64,000 nucleotides of DNA from Hartmannibacter diazotrophicus (GCF_900231165.1 NZ_LT960614.1:2726550-2790549), one strand, 5' to 3'; shown: positions 49,362-59,496, counted from the first letter of the stretch. Notes: generated by a model not told the origin, from the sequence alone. Translations and numbers: made by a program.

Positions 49362-50729
49362 ATGGCGAACAACTCAGACGGCGGCCTTGGTCTGATCTAC
49401 GGCCTTGATGACAAACCGAATGTACCGACGAGCTTCCTCGCCGCTTCCCAGCATATCCTCGCCTCGATCGTCGGCATCGTCACGCCGACGCTGATCATTG
49501 GCGGCGTTCTCGGGCTCGGCGAGCATATTCCCTACCTCATCTCGATGTCGCTCTTCGTCTCGGGCGTTGCGACCTTCATCCAGACCCACCGGGTCGGACC
49601 CGTCGGCTCCGGCCTCCTGAGCCTTCAGGGCACCAGCTTCGCCTTCCTCGGCACCATCCTTGCGGCCGGGTTCGCCGTGAAGAACAACGGCGGGACGCCG
49701 GAAGACATCCTTGCCATGATTTTCGGCATCTGCCTCGCCGGCTGCCTTGTGGAAGTCGTCCTCAGCCAGTTCATCGGCAAGCTGGAAAGGATCATCACCC
49801 CGACGGTGACGGGCATCGTCATCACCGTCATCGGCCTGTCGCTGGTGAAGGTCGGATTCACCGACCTCGCCGGCGGCGCGACGGCCAAGGCGCCCGAGTT
49901 CGGAAGCCTGGAAAACCTCCTGCTTGGGGCGGTCGTCGTCGCCGTCATTCTGGCCTTCAGTTTCAACAAGAACCCGACGCTGCGCATATCGGCCGTGCTC
50001 ATCGGTCTCGTCGTCGGCTTCGTCATCGCGGCGATCCTGGGCAAGGTGAATTTTGCCAATTTCGGCAACGCCCCGCTCTTCGCCGTGCCGATCCCGCTGA
50101 AATACGGCCTCAACTTCGACCTCGGCCTCTTCCTGCCGATGGCCTTCCTCTATCTCATCACCGCCATCGAGACGACCGGCGACCTGACCGCCAATTCGGT
50201 GATCTCCAACCAGCCCGTCTCCGGCCCGGTCTACATGAAGCGCATCAAGGGCGGCGTCCTCGGCGACGGCATCAACTCCGGCCTCGCCGCCCTCTTCAAC
50301 ACCTTCCCCAACACCACCTTCAGCCAGAACAACGGCGTCATCCAGATTACGGGCGTTGCCAGCCGTCACGTCGGGCTGTTCGTGGCCGGCATTCTGGTCT
50401 TCCTCGGTCTCTTTCCGATCATCGGATCGGTCTTCACGCTGATCCCGAAGCCGGTGCTCGGCGGCGCGACGCTGGTGCTCTTCGGCTCCATCGCGGTCGC
50501 CGGCATTCGCATCCTGTCCAGCACCTCGATCACCCGCAAGAACATCTACGTCATGGCCGTCGCCTTCGGGCTCGGTCTTGGCGTCTCGCTGGTCCCCAAT
50601 GCCTTCGACCAGTTGCCGGCCCTCGCCAAGAGCGTGCTCAACGCACCGATCACGATCAGCGGCCTTGCCGCCATCCTGCTGACGGCGGTTCTTCCCGAAG
50701 CCGAACCGGTCGCGGAACCGGCTGAATAG
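49362..50729 (+). CDS. Xanthine/uracil permease family (NCS2) transporter
   Basis: 455 aa with about 12-14 hydrophobic segments. The NCS2 substrate motifs are present: LQGTSFAFLG, AIETTGDLTANS (the Glu-Thr-x-Gly-Asp motif of the XanQ/UapA group) and FSQNNGVIQITGVASR. These residues suggest a xanthine or uric acid specificity, but uracil cannot be ruled out. Motif GGATLVLFGSIAVAG lies near the end. It may be served by an upstream promoter in the 70-base gap; no terminator follows. Confidence 0.88.
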   Translation: MANNSDGGLGLIYGLDDKPNVPTSFLAASQHILASIVGIVTPTLIIGGVLGLGEHIPYLISMSLFVSGVATFIQTHRVGPVGSGLLSLQGTSFAFLGTILAAGFAVKNNGGTPEDILAMIFGICLAGCLVEVVLSQFIGKLERIITPTVTGIVITVIGLSLVKVGFTDLAGGATAKAPEFGSLENLLLGAVVVAVILAFSFNKNPTLRISAVLIGLVVGFVIAAILGKVNFANFGNAPLFAVPIPLKYGLNFDLGLFLPMAFLYLITAIETTGDLTANSVISNQPVSGPVYMKRIKGGVLGDGINSGLAALFNTFPNTTFSQNNGVIQITGVASRHVGLFVAGILVFLGLFPIIGSVFTLIPKPVLGGATLVLFGSIAVAGIRILSSTSITRKNIYVMAVAFGLGLGVSLVPNAFDQLPALAKSVLNAPITISGLAAILLTAVLPEAEPVAEPAE

Positions 50730-50958
50730 AAACCGAAAACGGGCACAAAGAATTGATCCCGCTTTTGCCTCGGCGGAAGCGGGATTATCGCGCCAGCATC
50801 ATCCCGGCCGCGATATTTATCCGCGCCTTTTCTCTCCCCCCATTCAATAGTCATTCAGTATTTCGACGGTTTCCGCCGCCGCCAGCGAACCTGCGTTTGA
50901 CCCGCCCGACTAAATTGCTAGTCTTTGAGCGGGGCAAAAACGATCGAGGCCGGAGACC

Positions 50959-51483
50959 ATGGCATTTGATCTTCACGCCAGCGGAACCGGCGGGTTTCGC
51001 TACAGCCGTCGCGGGCTCGATCTCGGCGACGTCTACGAAATCGCCAACTGGTACGATCGCCTCAACACCCTCACCGAAGGCCCCCGAGCGCTGGTCGAGA
51101 GCGAGATCACAGGCGCGATCTCACCCGACTCGCCGCTTCAACAGGCGCTGAATGCCGAAGGCATGATCATCGGGATGCGGCTTCTGCGCGATTCCGTCGA
51201 CATGATGCTCGCCGGCAAGAACCCCGTCCTGGTCACCGTCTGCCCGCGCCAGTCGCACACGCTCTGGCCGGATTCGGGCACCAATTTCAGCGGCTGGCTC
51301 AATACGCTGGACGGCTCTCCCGGCTACTATTTCCTCGTGGACGTCACCCCGGCCCTGGAATCGGCCGGCATGAAGAATTTTGGGGTGCTGGCAGCATTGG
51401 CGGCAACCTTCGCCGAATATTCCCTGCGCGGCCGCGCGTCGTCCGGCGGCGAGCATCAGATCCTGATCCAGTTGTCGCAGTGA
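50959..51483 (+). CDS. Hypothetical protein, unrecognised
   Basis: 174 aa, soluble, not recognised. It starts MAFDLHASGTGGFRYSRRGL and has QALNAEGMIIGMRLLRDSVD and VLVTVCPRQSHTLWPDSG in the middle, and ends SGGEHQILIQLSQ. No signal peptide, membrane segment or known motif is visible. A GGCCGGAGACC ribosome region precedes the ATG. It stands alone between the permease and tRNA-Asp, so no context for function. Confidence 0.65.
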   Translation: MAFDLHASGTGGFRYSRRGLDLGDVYEIANWYDRLNTLTEGPRALVESEITGAISPDSPLQQALNAEGMIIGMRLLRDSVDMMLAGKNPVLVTVCPRQSHTLWPDSGTNFSGWLNTLDGSPGYYFLVDVTPALESAGMKNFGVLAALAATFAEYSLRGRASSGGEHQILIQLSQ

Positions 51484-51697
51484 GGACCGCCGCCGTTCGC
51501 CCCTCAAGCACTGGATCCCTGCCGTTCTTCCGGGCGCCCACCTCATGCTCACCACCCGTTGCCGAGAGCATGATCAGGCGTTTTTCAAGCGCGCATGCTG
51601 GATTGAAAAAAATCTGTCACGGAGTGCTTGACTAGGACCCGCCCTTGTCATACTCAAGCGCCACGCCAGCGGCGAGAGCGGCTCGGCGGACCAAAGC

Positions 51698-51774
51698 GGG
51701 GGTGTAGCTCAGTCGGTTAGAGTGCCGGCCTGTCACGCCGGAGGTCGCGGGTTCGAGCCCCGTCACTCCCGCCA
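51698..51774 (+). tRNA. tRNA-Asp (anticodon GTC)
   Basis: 77 bases including CCA. Acceptor arm GGGGGTG pairs with CACTCCC, discriminator G, CCA at 51772-51774. Anticodon GTC at 51732-51734 in CCTGTCACG; T-loop GGTTCGAGCC. All arms fold normally. The discriminator G is as expected for tRNA-Asp. Confidence 0.97.
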
Positions 51775-52192
51775 TTTTTCTCTTAAGATCAAAACGTCAT
51801 GACGAGACGCTCACAAATTGGGTGAGCGTTGCGACTAGGTATGACTGGCCCCGTTTGGCCGGGCGAATCGCACCGTCTCGCGTGTCCCGACGGCAAGCCA
51901 AGACAAGCGCCCACCCAGGGTTCCAGCAGTCCGATCGGCCATCCGCAACAAGGCGCCGTCGCCTGCCGCGGCAAGCGTTGCAGCATCGTGCAATCCGAAC
52001 AGGCCTCCGATTGGCGCTTTCGCCCATAAGGCCGCGCGTCCCAACTGCCTGTTAACGTCGTTTTCCAAAAGATCGCCCGATTCCGGCAACCGGCGAAGGA
52101 TCCGGTAAACGGATCTGCTAAAATTCTCGCGATCGGCCAGGCCAGACGGCACCGGCCAGCAACAGCATTATCGATCGCGGCGTTTTCAATCC
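51775..52192. other. Region between tRNA-Asp and the DUF2865 gene, with a hairpin
   Basis: About 418 bases. A stem (ACGCTCAC at 51807-51814, GTGAGCGT at 51822-51829, 7-base loop) lies 33 bases past the tRNA but has no T-run. The rest (GC-rich) has no supported gene. No repeat of the tRNA 3' end was seen that would indicate an integrated element here. Confidence 0.45.
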
Positions 52193-53128
52193 ATGGCCCT
52201 GTCTCGTGTCCTCAGCAAACCGGTTGGCGGACTTGCCTTTTTCGGCGTTCTCGTGCTTGCGGCTGCGACAGGCCTGCCGGGGAGCGCGCTCGCCGCCACC
52301 GACTGTGCCGCGCTGAAGCGGGCGCTCTCCCGGCCGGTGACGTCCGTCGCAAACTCGACTTATGGCCGCTACGCGGAACTTGCCGATCGCCAGGCAGCGG
52401 AGTTGCAGTTCGCCGAGCGCCAGTCGCAACAGGGCCGCTGCGAGACCGGCAATCCCGATCCCCGCTGCGGCGCGCTGATGCCAACCCTGCGCAAGATGCG
52501 CAAGAACCTCGCCTATCTGGAGGAGCGGCGCGACAGGGCGGCGACCGGCAACGCGCGCCTGACCCGCGCCGATCTAGAGGCCGCCTATTTCAGGGCCGGA
52601 TGCGACCGTCAGGACCGGGGGATCGAAACCGCCGAGACGCTGACGACGCCGGCGCCGGGCCTGCGCAGCACGGCCAAGATCATCAATGTCGCGACAACGC
52701 CGCCCGACCAGATGGATGCGTCCGAAGTTCAGGGCACGCGCGTTGACCTCAGCTATTTCGGCGGCGGAGCCTATCGCACGATCTGCGTGCGCATGTGCGA
52801 TGGCTATTTCTTTCCGCTGAGCTTTTCGACGACCAGATCGGGCTTTGCCGGCGATGCCAATCTCTGCCACCAGAAGGGCAGTCAGTACCACCTCTTTGCC
52901 TATCGCAATCCGGGCGAGGATCCGGCCGACGCGATATCGGTCGCGAACGGCGAGACATACCGCAGTCTGCCGCACGCCTTTGCCTACCAGTCGGAACGGG
53001 CCCCCGCCTGCGAGACCGGCGAAACGGCAACGGACGCAAAGCCTTTCCAGGATAACAGCCGCTCGTCGGTCGCGCCGGAACTGACGCCGGGCTTTGAAGA
53101 GCCGCCGAAGCTTCGCAGCACGTCCTGA
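52193..53128 (+). CDS. DUF2865 periplasmic protein
   Basis: 311 aa. An N-terminal signal peptide (GLAFFGVLVLAAATGLPGSALA) is clear. The C-terminal half has GGGAYRTICVRMCDGYFFPLSFSTT and later LCHQKGSQYHLF and AFAYQSERAPACETG, matching the DUF2865 family of rhizobial envelope proteins. Cys residues at RICVRMC and LCHQ may form disulfides. Function unknown. It starts soon after a leader region and converges on gltX with a 13-base gap. Confidence 0.85.
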   Translation: MALSRVLSKPVGGLAFFGVLVLAAATGLPGSALAATDCAALKRALSRPVTSVANSTYGRYAELADRQAAELQFAERQSQQGRCETGNPDPRCGALMPTLRKMRKNLAYLEERRDRAATGNARLTRADLEAAYFRAGCDRQDRGIETAETLTTPAPGLRSTAKIINVATTPPDQMDASEVQGTRVDLSYFGGGAYRTICVRMCDGYFFPLSFSTTRSGFAGDANLCHQKGSQYHLFAYRNPGEDPADAISVANGETYRSLPHAFAYQSERAPACETGETATDAKPFQDNSRSSVAPELTPGFEEPPKLRSTS

Positions 53129-53141
53129 GTGGCGGGGCGGA

Positions 53142-54506
53142 TCATACGGGCTTCAGCCGCGCGTGGGCCTGCTCGCGCCCGATGAGAGGCAGGAGACCGG
53201 CAAGCTCCGGTCCATGCTCGCGGCCGGTCAGGGCCAGGCGGAGAGGCAGGAAAAGCGCCCGCCCCTTGCGCCCGCTCTCCTTGGCAAGAGCGCCCGTCCA
53301 ACTCTTCCACGTTCCGGCGTCATAGGGCTCGTCGGGCAGCAGTTCGGCAGCCATCGCAAGAAACGGCTCGTCATCGACGGCCGCAAGGCGTTCCACCGGT
53401 CCGGTCACCACCTTCCACCAGTCGGCAACGTCGGCGAAGGTGTCGAGATTGCCGGAAAGCGCCGCCCAAATTTCGGGCTTCGCCGGCACGCCCAGCGTCT
53501 CCATCCTGTCCTTGACCGCCTCGAACGGCAGGTCTCGCACGATCCGGGCGTTGACGGCCGCAAGATCGGCCTCGTCGAAGCGGGCTGCCGAACGAGAGGT
53601 CGCCGAAAGGTCGAACCCTTCGGCAAGATCGTCGAGCGCGCGGATCGGCTCGATCGCCTCCGAGGTCCCGATCCGCACCGCGACCACATCCACGGCCTGC
53701 GGCTCCAGCCCCTTCGCCCTCAGCGCCTCGACGGAAAGCGCGCCCTTGCGCTTGGAAAGCCCTTCGCCATGGACGTCGGTCAGGAGGTTGTGATGGCCGA
53801 AGGCAGGCACGGTGCCGCCGAGTGCGCGGAAGATCGCAACCTGCACGCCGGTGTTGGTGACATGATCCTCGCCGCGGATGACATGCGTCACGCCCATGTC
53901 CATGTCGTCGATGATCGAGGGCAGTGTATAGAGAAAGCTGCCATCCTCGCGCACCAGAACAGGGTCCGAGAGCGAGGCGAGATCCACCGAAAGCGGTCCC
54001 TTGCAGAGATCTTCCCAGGTCACGTGCCGCTCGGACGCGCCGCTGTTCTCGCCGTGCCCCGGCAGAAGAAAGCGCCAGTGCGGGCGCCGGCCTTCGGCTT
54101 CAAGCCGCTCCCGGTCTTCCTGCGTCAGTTCCAGCGCAGCGCGGTCGTAGATCGGCGGCTGGTTGCGCATGCGCTGACGCCGCCGCTTCAACTCCAGTTC
54201 GTCCGGAGATTCGTAGCAGGGATAAAGCAGGCCCCGCGCAATCAGGTCCGCCTTGACCTCGTCGTAGCGTGCCATCCGCTCCGACTGGCGATAAACCGCA
54301 TCCGGATCAATGCCGAGCCAGTCGAGATCGACCGCGATGCCGTCGGCAAACTCCTTTTTCGAGCGCTCCCGGTCCGTGTCATCGAAACGCAGGATGAAAC
54401 GCCCGCCGTTCTTGCGGGCAAAGAGCCAGTTGAACAGCGCCGTGCGGGCGTTGCCAATATGGATATGGCCGGTGGGGGAAGGCGCGAAGCGGACGGTCAC
54501 AGTCAT
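53142..54506 (-). CDS. gltX: Glutamate--tRNA ligase
   Basis: 454 aa. Class I synthetase: [21 protein letters not shown] holds the HIGN motif, [33 protein letters not shown] holds the KMSKS-type loop. Charges tRNA-Glu with glutamate. Alphaproteobacteria often have two GltX; this is the shorter version (454 versus about 480 aa), and whether it is the discriminating or non-discriminating type cannot be told. It lies downstream of nadE on the same strand. Confidence 0.95.
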
Positions 54507-54582
54507 GTCGCCGGTCTATCCTGCAATGATGCGCCTTTCAACGGATTCGCCAGTCTGGCACGCCGCATGGCCGCGTCAGACG

Positions 54583-56268
54583 TCAGCCCCTGTCGCGGAA
54601 GCGGTTGGTAATCGGATAACGCCGGTCGCGACCGAAGTTCTTCTCGGTGATCTTGACGCCGGGCGCCGCCTGCCGGCGCTTGTACTCGGCGATGTAGAGA
54701 AGATTTTCGATCCGCCGCACGATGGCTTCGTCGAAGCCGCGCGCGACGATCTCGGCGACAGACGCTTCCTCCTCGACCAGCCCTTCCAGGATCGCGTCCA
54801 GCATGTCGTAGGGCGGCAGCGAATCCTGGTCGGTCTGGTTTTCGCGCAACTCGGCCGTCGGCGCCTTGTCGATGATCCGCACCGGGATGACCTCGCCGCC
54901 CGGCCCGTCGATCCCCTCCGGCACCCGGGCATTGCGCCAGCGCGCGAGGCGATAGACCTCGGTCTTGTAGAGATCCTTGATCGGATTGTAGCCGCCGTTC
55001 ATGTCGCCATAGAGCGTCGCGTAGCCGACCGAGACCTCCGACTTGTTGCCCGTCGTCACCACCATTGAGCCGAACTTGTTGGAGATCGCCATCAGGATCG
55101 TGCCGCGTGTGCGCGACTGGAGATTTTCCTCCGTCGTGTCCGGCTGGGTCTCGGCGAAGAGACCCGAGAGAGAGGAAAGGAAGCCTTCCACCGGCTCCGC
55201 GATCGGGATCGTGTCATAGCGGACACCGAGCGCTGCCGCGCAGGCCTGAGCGTCCTCAAGGCTGTCGGACGAGGTGTAGCGATAGGGCAGCATCACGCAA
55301 TGCACCCGCTCCGGCCCCAGCGCGTCGACGGCGATCGCCGCGCAGACGGCACTGTCGATGCCGCCGGAAAGACCGAGCACGACACCCGGAAAACGGTTCT
55401 TGTTGACGTAGTCGCGAAGGCCCACGACGCAGGCGAGCCAGTCGGTCTCGTCCGAGCACAGCGGCTCGGCGCAGGCATTGCCCTTGCCCGACCAGACCCC
55501 GTCCGCATCCCGGCGGTAGGTGACCGTCGTGACCGTCTCGGCAAAAGCCTGAAGCTGGAACGCAAGCGAGCGGTCCGCGTCGAGGCCGAAGGAGCCACCG
55601 TCGAAGACAAGCTCATCCTGTCCGCCGAGCTGGTTGACGTAGAGGATCGGCAGGTCCGATTCGACGACGCGGGCAACCGCGATCTGCAGGCGGATTTCGT
55701 GCTTTTCGCGCGAATAGGGTGACCCGTTCGGCACGATCAGCATCTCGGCGCCGGTCTCGGCCAGGCACTCCACGATTTCCTCGCCCCAGATATCCTCGCA
55801 GATCGGAACGCCGATCCGGATGCCCCGGAAAGAGATCGGTCCCGGCATCGGGCCCACATCGAACACGCGCTTTTCGTCGAAGACGCCGTAGTTCGGCAGG
55901 TCCACCTTGAAGCGCACGGCGCTGACCTCGCCCCCGTCGAGCAGCGCCACGGCGTTGTAGAGGCCCTCGTTCTCGCTCCATGGCGAACCGATGAGAACAC
56001 CCGGCCCGCCGTCGGCCGTATCGGCGGCAAACGCCTGCACCGCCCGCTGGCAGGCGGCCACGAAGGACGGCTTCAGAACGAGATCCTCGGGCGAATAGCC
56101 CGAGATGAAGAGTTCCGTGAGCACGAGAAGATCGGCGCCGTCGGCCGCCGCCTTTTCCCGCGCCTTGCGCGCAAGCGCCAGATTGCCTTCGATGTCGCCG
56201 AGAACGGGGTTGAGCTGGGCGATGGCGATGCGCAACTCGTTTGCGGCGCCGGTCATGCTGTCGGGCAT
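54583..56268 (-). CDS. nadE: Glutamine-dependent NAD+ synthetase
   Basis: 561 aa. The N-terminal nitrilase-type glutaminase has the Glu in LTELFISGY, Lys in VDLPNYGVFDEKRVF and Cys in VPICEDIWG. The C-terminal synthetase has the P-loop GLSGGIDSAVCAAIA, TTGNKSEVSVGYATLYGDMNGGYNPIKD and the LPPYDMLDAILE segment. Converts deamido-NAD to NAD. The start at 56268 (MPDSMTGAA) has AGGAG upstream; longer frames lack support. Confidence 0.96.
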   Translation of the reverse strand: MPDSMTGAANELRIAIAQLNPVLGDIEGNLALARKAREKAAADGADLLVLTELFISGYSPEDLVLKPSFVAACQRAVQAFAADTADGGPGVLIGSPWSENEGLYNAVALLDGGEVSAVRFKVDLPNYGVFDEKRVFDVGPMPGPISFRGIRIGVPICEDIWGEEIVECLAETGAEMLIVPNGSPYSREKHEIRLQIAVARVVESDLPILYVNQLGGQDELVFDGGSFGLDADRSLAFQLQAFAETVTTVTYRRDADGVWSGKGNACAEPLCSDETDWLACVVGLRDYVNKNRFPGVVLGLSGGIDSAVCAAIAVDALGPERVHCVMLPYRYTSSDSLEDAQACAAALGVRYDTIPIAEPVEGFLSSLSGLFAETQPDTTEENLQSRTRGTILMAISNKFGSMVVTTGNKSEVSVGYATLYGDMNGGYNPIKDLYKTEVYRLARWRNARVPEGIDGPGGEVIPVRIIDKAPTAELRENQTDQDSLPPYDMLDAILEGLVEEEASVAEIVARGFDEAIVRRIENLLYIAEYKRRQAAPGVKITEKNFGRDRRYPITNRFRDRG

Positions 56269-56435
56269 GGAAACTCCTGGCAAGGACGGCCGGACCTGCT
56301 GTCGTGGAGGACTTCGCAAGCGCCGGCCGGAACATCGTACAAGATGCGACGATCAATAGCTCTTGTCCGAGCCCGGGCGCAATCGCAAGACCATCGCGAT
56401 GGCATCGGTCAATCGAAACGGTTTGAAAGGTGAAA

Positions 56436-56873
56436 TCAGACCAGTCGGCGAATGAGGGCCGCAAGCAGCGGCTCATCGATCAGGAGCGCTGCATCCTCGG
56501 GCGAGAACCAGCGCGCCTGTCGCTGCTCCTGCTCCGGCCATTCCAGGCAGTGCTCTGCCACCTCAAGGGCGTAGACATCGACATCGACCAGCGCGAACTG
56601 GTCCGAAAGCCGCTTCCAGTAACGGTATGTGCCGACGGGCTTCTTGGAAATCCGGCCTTTGACGCCGGCCTCCTCGAAAGCCTCGATCTCCGCGGCCAGA
56701 TGGTCGGGCTTGCCCTTCATCTGCCAGCCCTTGGGAATGACCGGTCGCTGGGTTTCTCGCGAGGAAATGAGCAGAACCCGCGGATTGCCCGATTCGTCAT
56801 GGCAGATCGGCAGCGCGGCGACCTGCCGCCGCATCGTTTTTGGCGCGAGTTTCTTCTTTGCCTTCTTCTTCAC
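56436..56873 (-). CDS. Nudix hydrolase
   Basis: About 145 aa from a GTG at 56873; an ATG at 56834 is the alternative. Nudix helix region reads KGKPDHLAAEIEAFEEAGV, in which the catalytic EE of REUxEExGU is kept but the conserved Arg is replaced by Ile and the first Glu of the box by Lys. The flanks PKGWQMKG and RYWKRLSDQ suit a diphosphoinositol- or nucleotide-polyphosphate type hydrolase of alphaproteobacteria. A basic N-terminal stretch (KKKAKKKLAPKT) precedes it. Substrate unknown. Confidence 0.75.
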   Translation of the reverse strand: MKKKAKKKLAPKTMRRQVAALPICHDESGNPRVLLISSRETQRPVIPKGWQMKGKPDHLAAEIEAFEEAGVKGRISKKPVGTYRYWKRLSDQFALVDVDVYALEVAEHCLEWPEQEQRQARWFSPEDAALLIDEPLLAALIRRLV

Positions 56874-57233
56874 GAAATCTGTCCGGCTACGGGCATGTCT
56901 TTTCCAAACCCGACACGTTCGACAAGCCGCCTCCCTTGCAATGGCCGCCTCGGCGGAGAAGACGCATGAAACCAGTGCCACCGAGGTGACAGAGTGAAGA
57001 AAATGAAGCGCGTTCTCTGCCGTTCAAGAGAGGCAGCCAGCACAGCCCGTTCAAATATGTAGTATCCCGTATCATGTCATACGAGAATCTGCGAGAGATG
57101 AACAACGTTATCAACCGTTTGAGGACGGCATTGTTCCGTGTCAGCAGCAGGTCCCTTGTTCGCTCGTCGCCGGACACATAACGTTACGCGCGACAATATT
57201 CTCGAACGACAAGAACGAGCCGGCGAAAGCGCC
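56874..57233. other. Intergenic region upstream of the ACP cluster
   Basis: About 360 bases, AT-richer in 57050-57200. It includes an imperfect dyad CGTATCATGTCATACG near 57071-57086 and the 8-base palindrome TAACGTTA at 57179-57186. A promoter for the acyl-carrier cluster is expected here; none could be fixed with confidence. Confidence 0.45.
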
Positions 57234-57527
57234 ATGAAAACACCTGCGGAAGCCGCCGAATTCATCACGGCCTTCATTGCCGAGGCCTTTGCCGAAAGCG
57301 GAATCAGCGCGTCCATCGCGCCGGACATGGCGCTCATCGGTGACGACAGCAATCTCGATTCGCAAAAGCTTGTCGAACTCTGCCTTGCGCTGGAAGACTG
57401 GGCCGCGACAAGCGGATTCGAGTTCGACTGGACATCGGAAGCCGCCATGTCCCGCTCGCAGAGCATGTTCCGCTCCGTCGCCAGCCTGGCCAAAGAGGTT
57501 TCGGAGCAGTCGAAGGCGGCGGCATGA
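57234..57527 (+). CDS. Acyl carrier protein-like protein
   Basis: 97 aa. The sequence DDSNLDSQKLVELCLALEDW puts Ser43 in the expected phosphopantetheine-attachment position (LDSxxLVEL), and flanking acidic helices fit an ACP. It differs from housekeeping AcpP, so it is a dedicated carrier. Its stop overlaps the SDR start (ATGA), so the two are coupled. No strong ribosome site; start chosen at ATG 57234 (MKTPAEAAEF). Confidence 0.82.
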   Translation: MKTPAEAAEFITAFIAEAFAESGISASIAPDMALIGDDSNLDSQKLVELCLALEDWAATSGFEFDWTSEAAMSRSQSMFRSVASLAKEVSEQSKAAA

Positions 57528-58201
57528 TCATCGTCACGGGTGCCAGCAGGGGCCTCGGCCTTGCGATTGCCGAGCGTCTGGCAGGCCACGGCCACGAGAT
57601 TCTCGGGATCGCGCGCCAGCCGGGCGACCTGCCCTTCGAGGCCATGGCCTGCGATGTCTCGGTCCATGACGACGTCAAGGCCGTCGCACGGCTTCTGAAG
57701 GAGCGGCAGGCGACCGTCGACGCCGTGATCAACGCCGCCGGCATCGCGTCGATGAATCTCGCCGTCTTCATGCCCGAGACGATCACCCGCCGGATCGTGG
57801 AGACCAATCTGCTCGGCACGATCTACTGCTGCCAGCTTCTGGCGCCTTTGATGATGCGAAAGAAGCGCGGCACCATCGTCAATTTCTCCACCATCGCGGT
57901 CGCCCTCGGCCTCAAGGGCGAGGCGGTCTATGCCGCTTCGAAGGCGGGCGTCGAAACCTTCTCCAAGGCTTTCGCCCGGGAAATGGCCGACTTCGGCATC
58001 CGCGTGAACTGCATCGCCCCCGGCCCCATCGCAACCGACCTCATCAAGGGCGTCGGCAAGACGCAGATCGACCGGATCGTCGGCGAGCAGGTGATCCCGA
58101 GACAGTTCGAGCCCTCCGACGTCTGCGATCTCGTCGAACTGCTCCTCGATGACCGCGCCGCTTCGATCAGTGGCGAAGTGCTCCATGTCGGCGGCATCTG
58201 A
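57524..58201 (+). CDS. SDR family oxidoreductase (FabG-like)
   Basis: 225 aa. Cofactor motif TGASRGLGLAIAERL, INAAGIAS, the catalytic Ser (NFSTIAVA), and Tyr/Lys in YAASKAGVETF, plus GIRVNCIAPGPIATDL are those of ketoacyl-ACP reductase type SDRs. Probably reduces a 3-oxoacyl group held on the neighbouring ACP, or a sugar-related ketone. It overlaps the ACP gene by 4 bases and the ligase by one. Confidence 0.9.
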   Translation: MIIVTGASRGLGLAIAERLAGHGHEILGIARQPGDLPFEAMACDVSVHDDVKAVARLLKERQATVDAVINAAGIASMNLAVFMPETITRRIVETNLLGTIYCCQLLAPLMMRKKRGTIVNFSTIAVALGLKGEAVYAASKAGVETFSKAFAREMADFGIRVNCIAPGPIATDLIKGVGKTQIDRIVGEQVIPRQFEPSDVCDLVELLLDDRAASISGEVLHVGGI

Positions 58202-59496
58202 TGGGGCTCGTCGACAGTCTTGCCGCGCGCTGGGCCGACAATGAGGCGCCCTTCCTCATCCACCCGTCTGGCAGCCTCGCCTTCGCGGACCTGATCGCAG
58301 CGCCCGCCGACGGCCTCGAAGCCATAAAACCCGGCGAGGTCGTTGCGCTCGTCGGCGATTTCGACCCGCGATCCATCGCGGCGCTGCTGCGGCTCTTCGA
58401 TCGCGGCGCGGTCGTGGTGCCGCTGACCAAGGAAACGCGGGCTAGCCACGACTATTTCTTCCAGGCCGCCCATGTCGATGCCGTCATCGAGGATGGCAAG
58501 ATTACCCGGCTCAAGACACCGGAGCCCCATCCGCTGATCGAGCAGCTGAGAGCGGAGGGCCACGCCGGCCTCGTGCTCTTTTCCACCGGAACGACGGGGT
58601 TGCCCAAGGCGATCCTGCATGACATGGCGCTGTTCCTGCGCCGCTTCGAAACGCCGCGTCCGACCCTGCGCACCCTGAGTTTCCTGCTCTTCGACCATAT
58701 CGGCGGCCTCAATACGCTGCTTCACACGCTGTTCAACCGGGGCGTCGTCGTCGCGCCGCCCGCCCGCACCGTCGAGGCCATCCTTTCAGCCTGCGCCGAG
58801 CACCGGGTCGAACTGCTGCCGACGAGCCCGACCTTCCTGCGCATGATGCTGATGAGCGGCGCCCTGCCCGGCCGCGTTCCGGCCTCGCTGAAGGTCATCA
58901 CCTACGGCACCGAGCGCATGGATCAGCCGACGCTGGACGCGCTGTGTGCCGCCCTGCCCGACATCGACTTCCGCCAGACCTACGGCATGTCCGAACTCGG
59001 GATCCTGCGCGTCAAGTCGGAGGCGCGCGACAGCCTCTACATGTCCATCGGCGGCGAAGGGGTCGAAACCCGCGTCGAGGGCGGGTGCCTGCAGATCCGC
59101 TCCGCGTCCCGCATGCTCGGCTATCTCAACGCCCCCTCGCCCTTCGACGCGGACGGCTGGTACGACACCGGCGATATCGTGGAGGAGCGCAGCGGACTTT
59201 ACCGGATCACCGGACGCCGCGGCGATGTCATCAACGTCGGCGGGCTGAAGTTCATGGCCGCAGATGTGGAACGCGCCGCCATCGACTTTCCGGGCGTTTC
59301 CTTCGCCCGCGCCCGGGCCCGCGACAACCCGATCACCGGTCAGCATGTGGAGCTGGACGTGCAGCCCCGAACGCCGGAAAGCTTCGATCTGAACGCATTC
59401 CGCATGCATATGCGCGAGCGTCTGGCGCCGCACATGCAGCCCAAGCGAATCCGCGTGGCCGACATCCCGGTCGGCCACCGGTTCAAGCGGACCTGA
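58201..59496 (+). CDS. AMP-binding (adenylate-forming) acyl ligase
   Basis: 431 aa, somewhat shorter than usual acyl-CoA synthetases. ANL-superfamily motifs: LVLFSTGTTGLPKAIL (A3, residues 124-139), TYGMSELG (A5), GWYDTGDIVEE (A7) and GRRGDVINVGGLKF (A8), and the catalytic Lys in GHRFKRT near the C-terminus. Expected to adenylate an acyl or aryl acid and pass it to the adjacent ACP. It overlaps the SDR stop by one base. Confidence 0.9.
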   Translation: MGLVDSLAARWADNEAPFLIHPSGSLAFADLIAAPADGLEAIKPGEVVALVGDFDPRSIAALLRLFDRGAVVVPLTKETRASHDYFFQAAHVDAVIEDGKITRLKTPEPHPLIEQLRAEGHAGLVLFSTGTTGLPKAILHDMALFLRRFETPRPTLRTLSFLLFDHIGGLNTLLHTLFNRGVVVAPPARTVEAILSACAEHRVELLPTSPTFLRMMLMSGALPGRVPASLKVITYGTERMDQPTLDALCAALPDIDFRQTYGMSELGILRVKSEARDSLYMSIGGEGVETRVEGGCLQIRSASRMLGYLNAPSPFDADGWYDTGDIVEERSGLYRITGRRGDVINVGGLKFMAADVERAAIDFPGVSFARARARDNPITGQHVELDVQPRTPESFDLNAFRMHMRERLAPHMQPKRIRVADIPVGHRFKRT

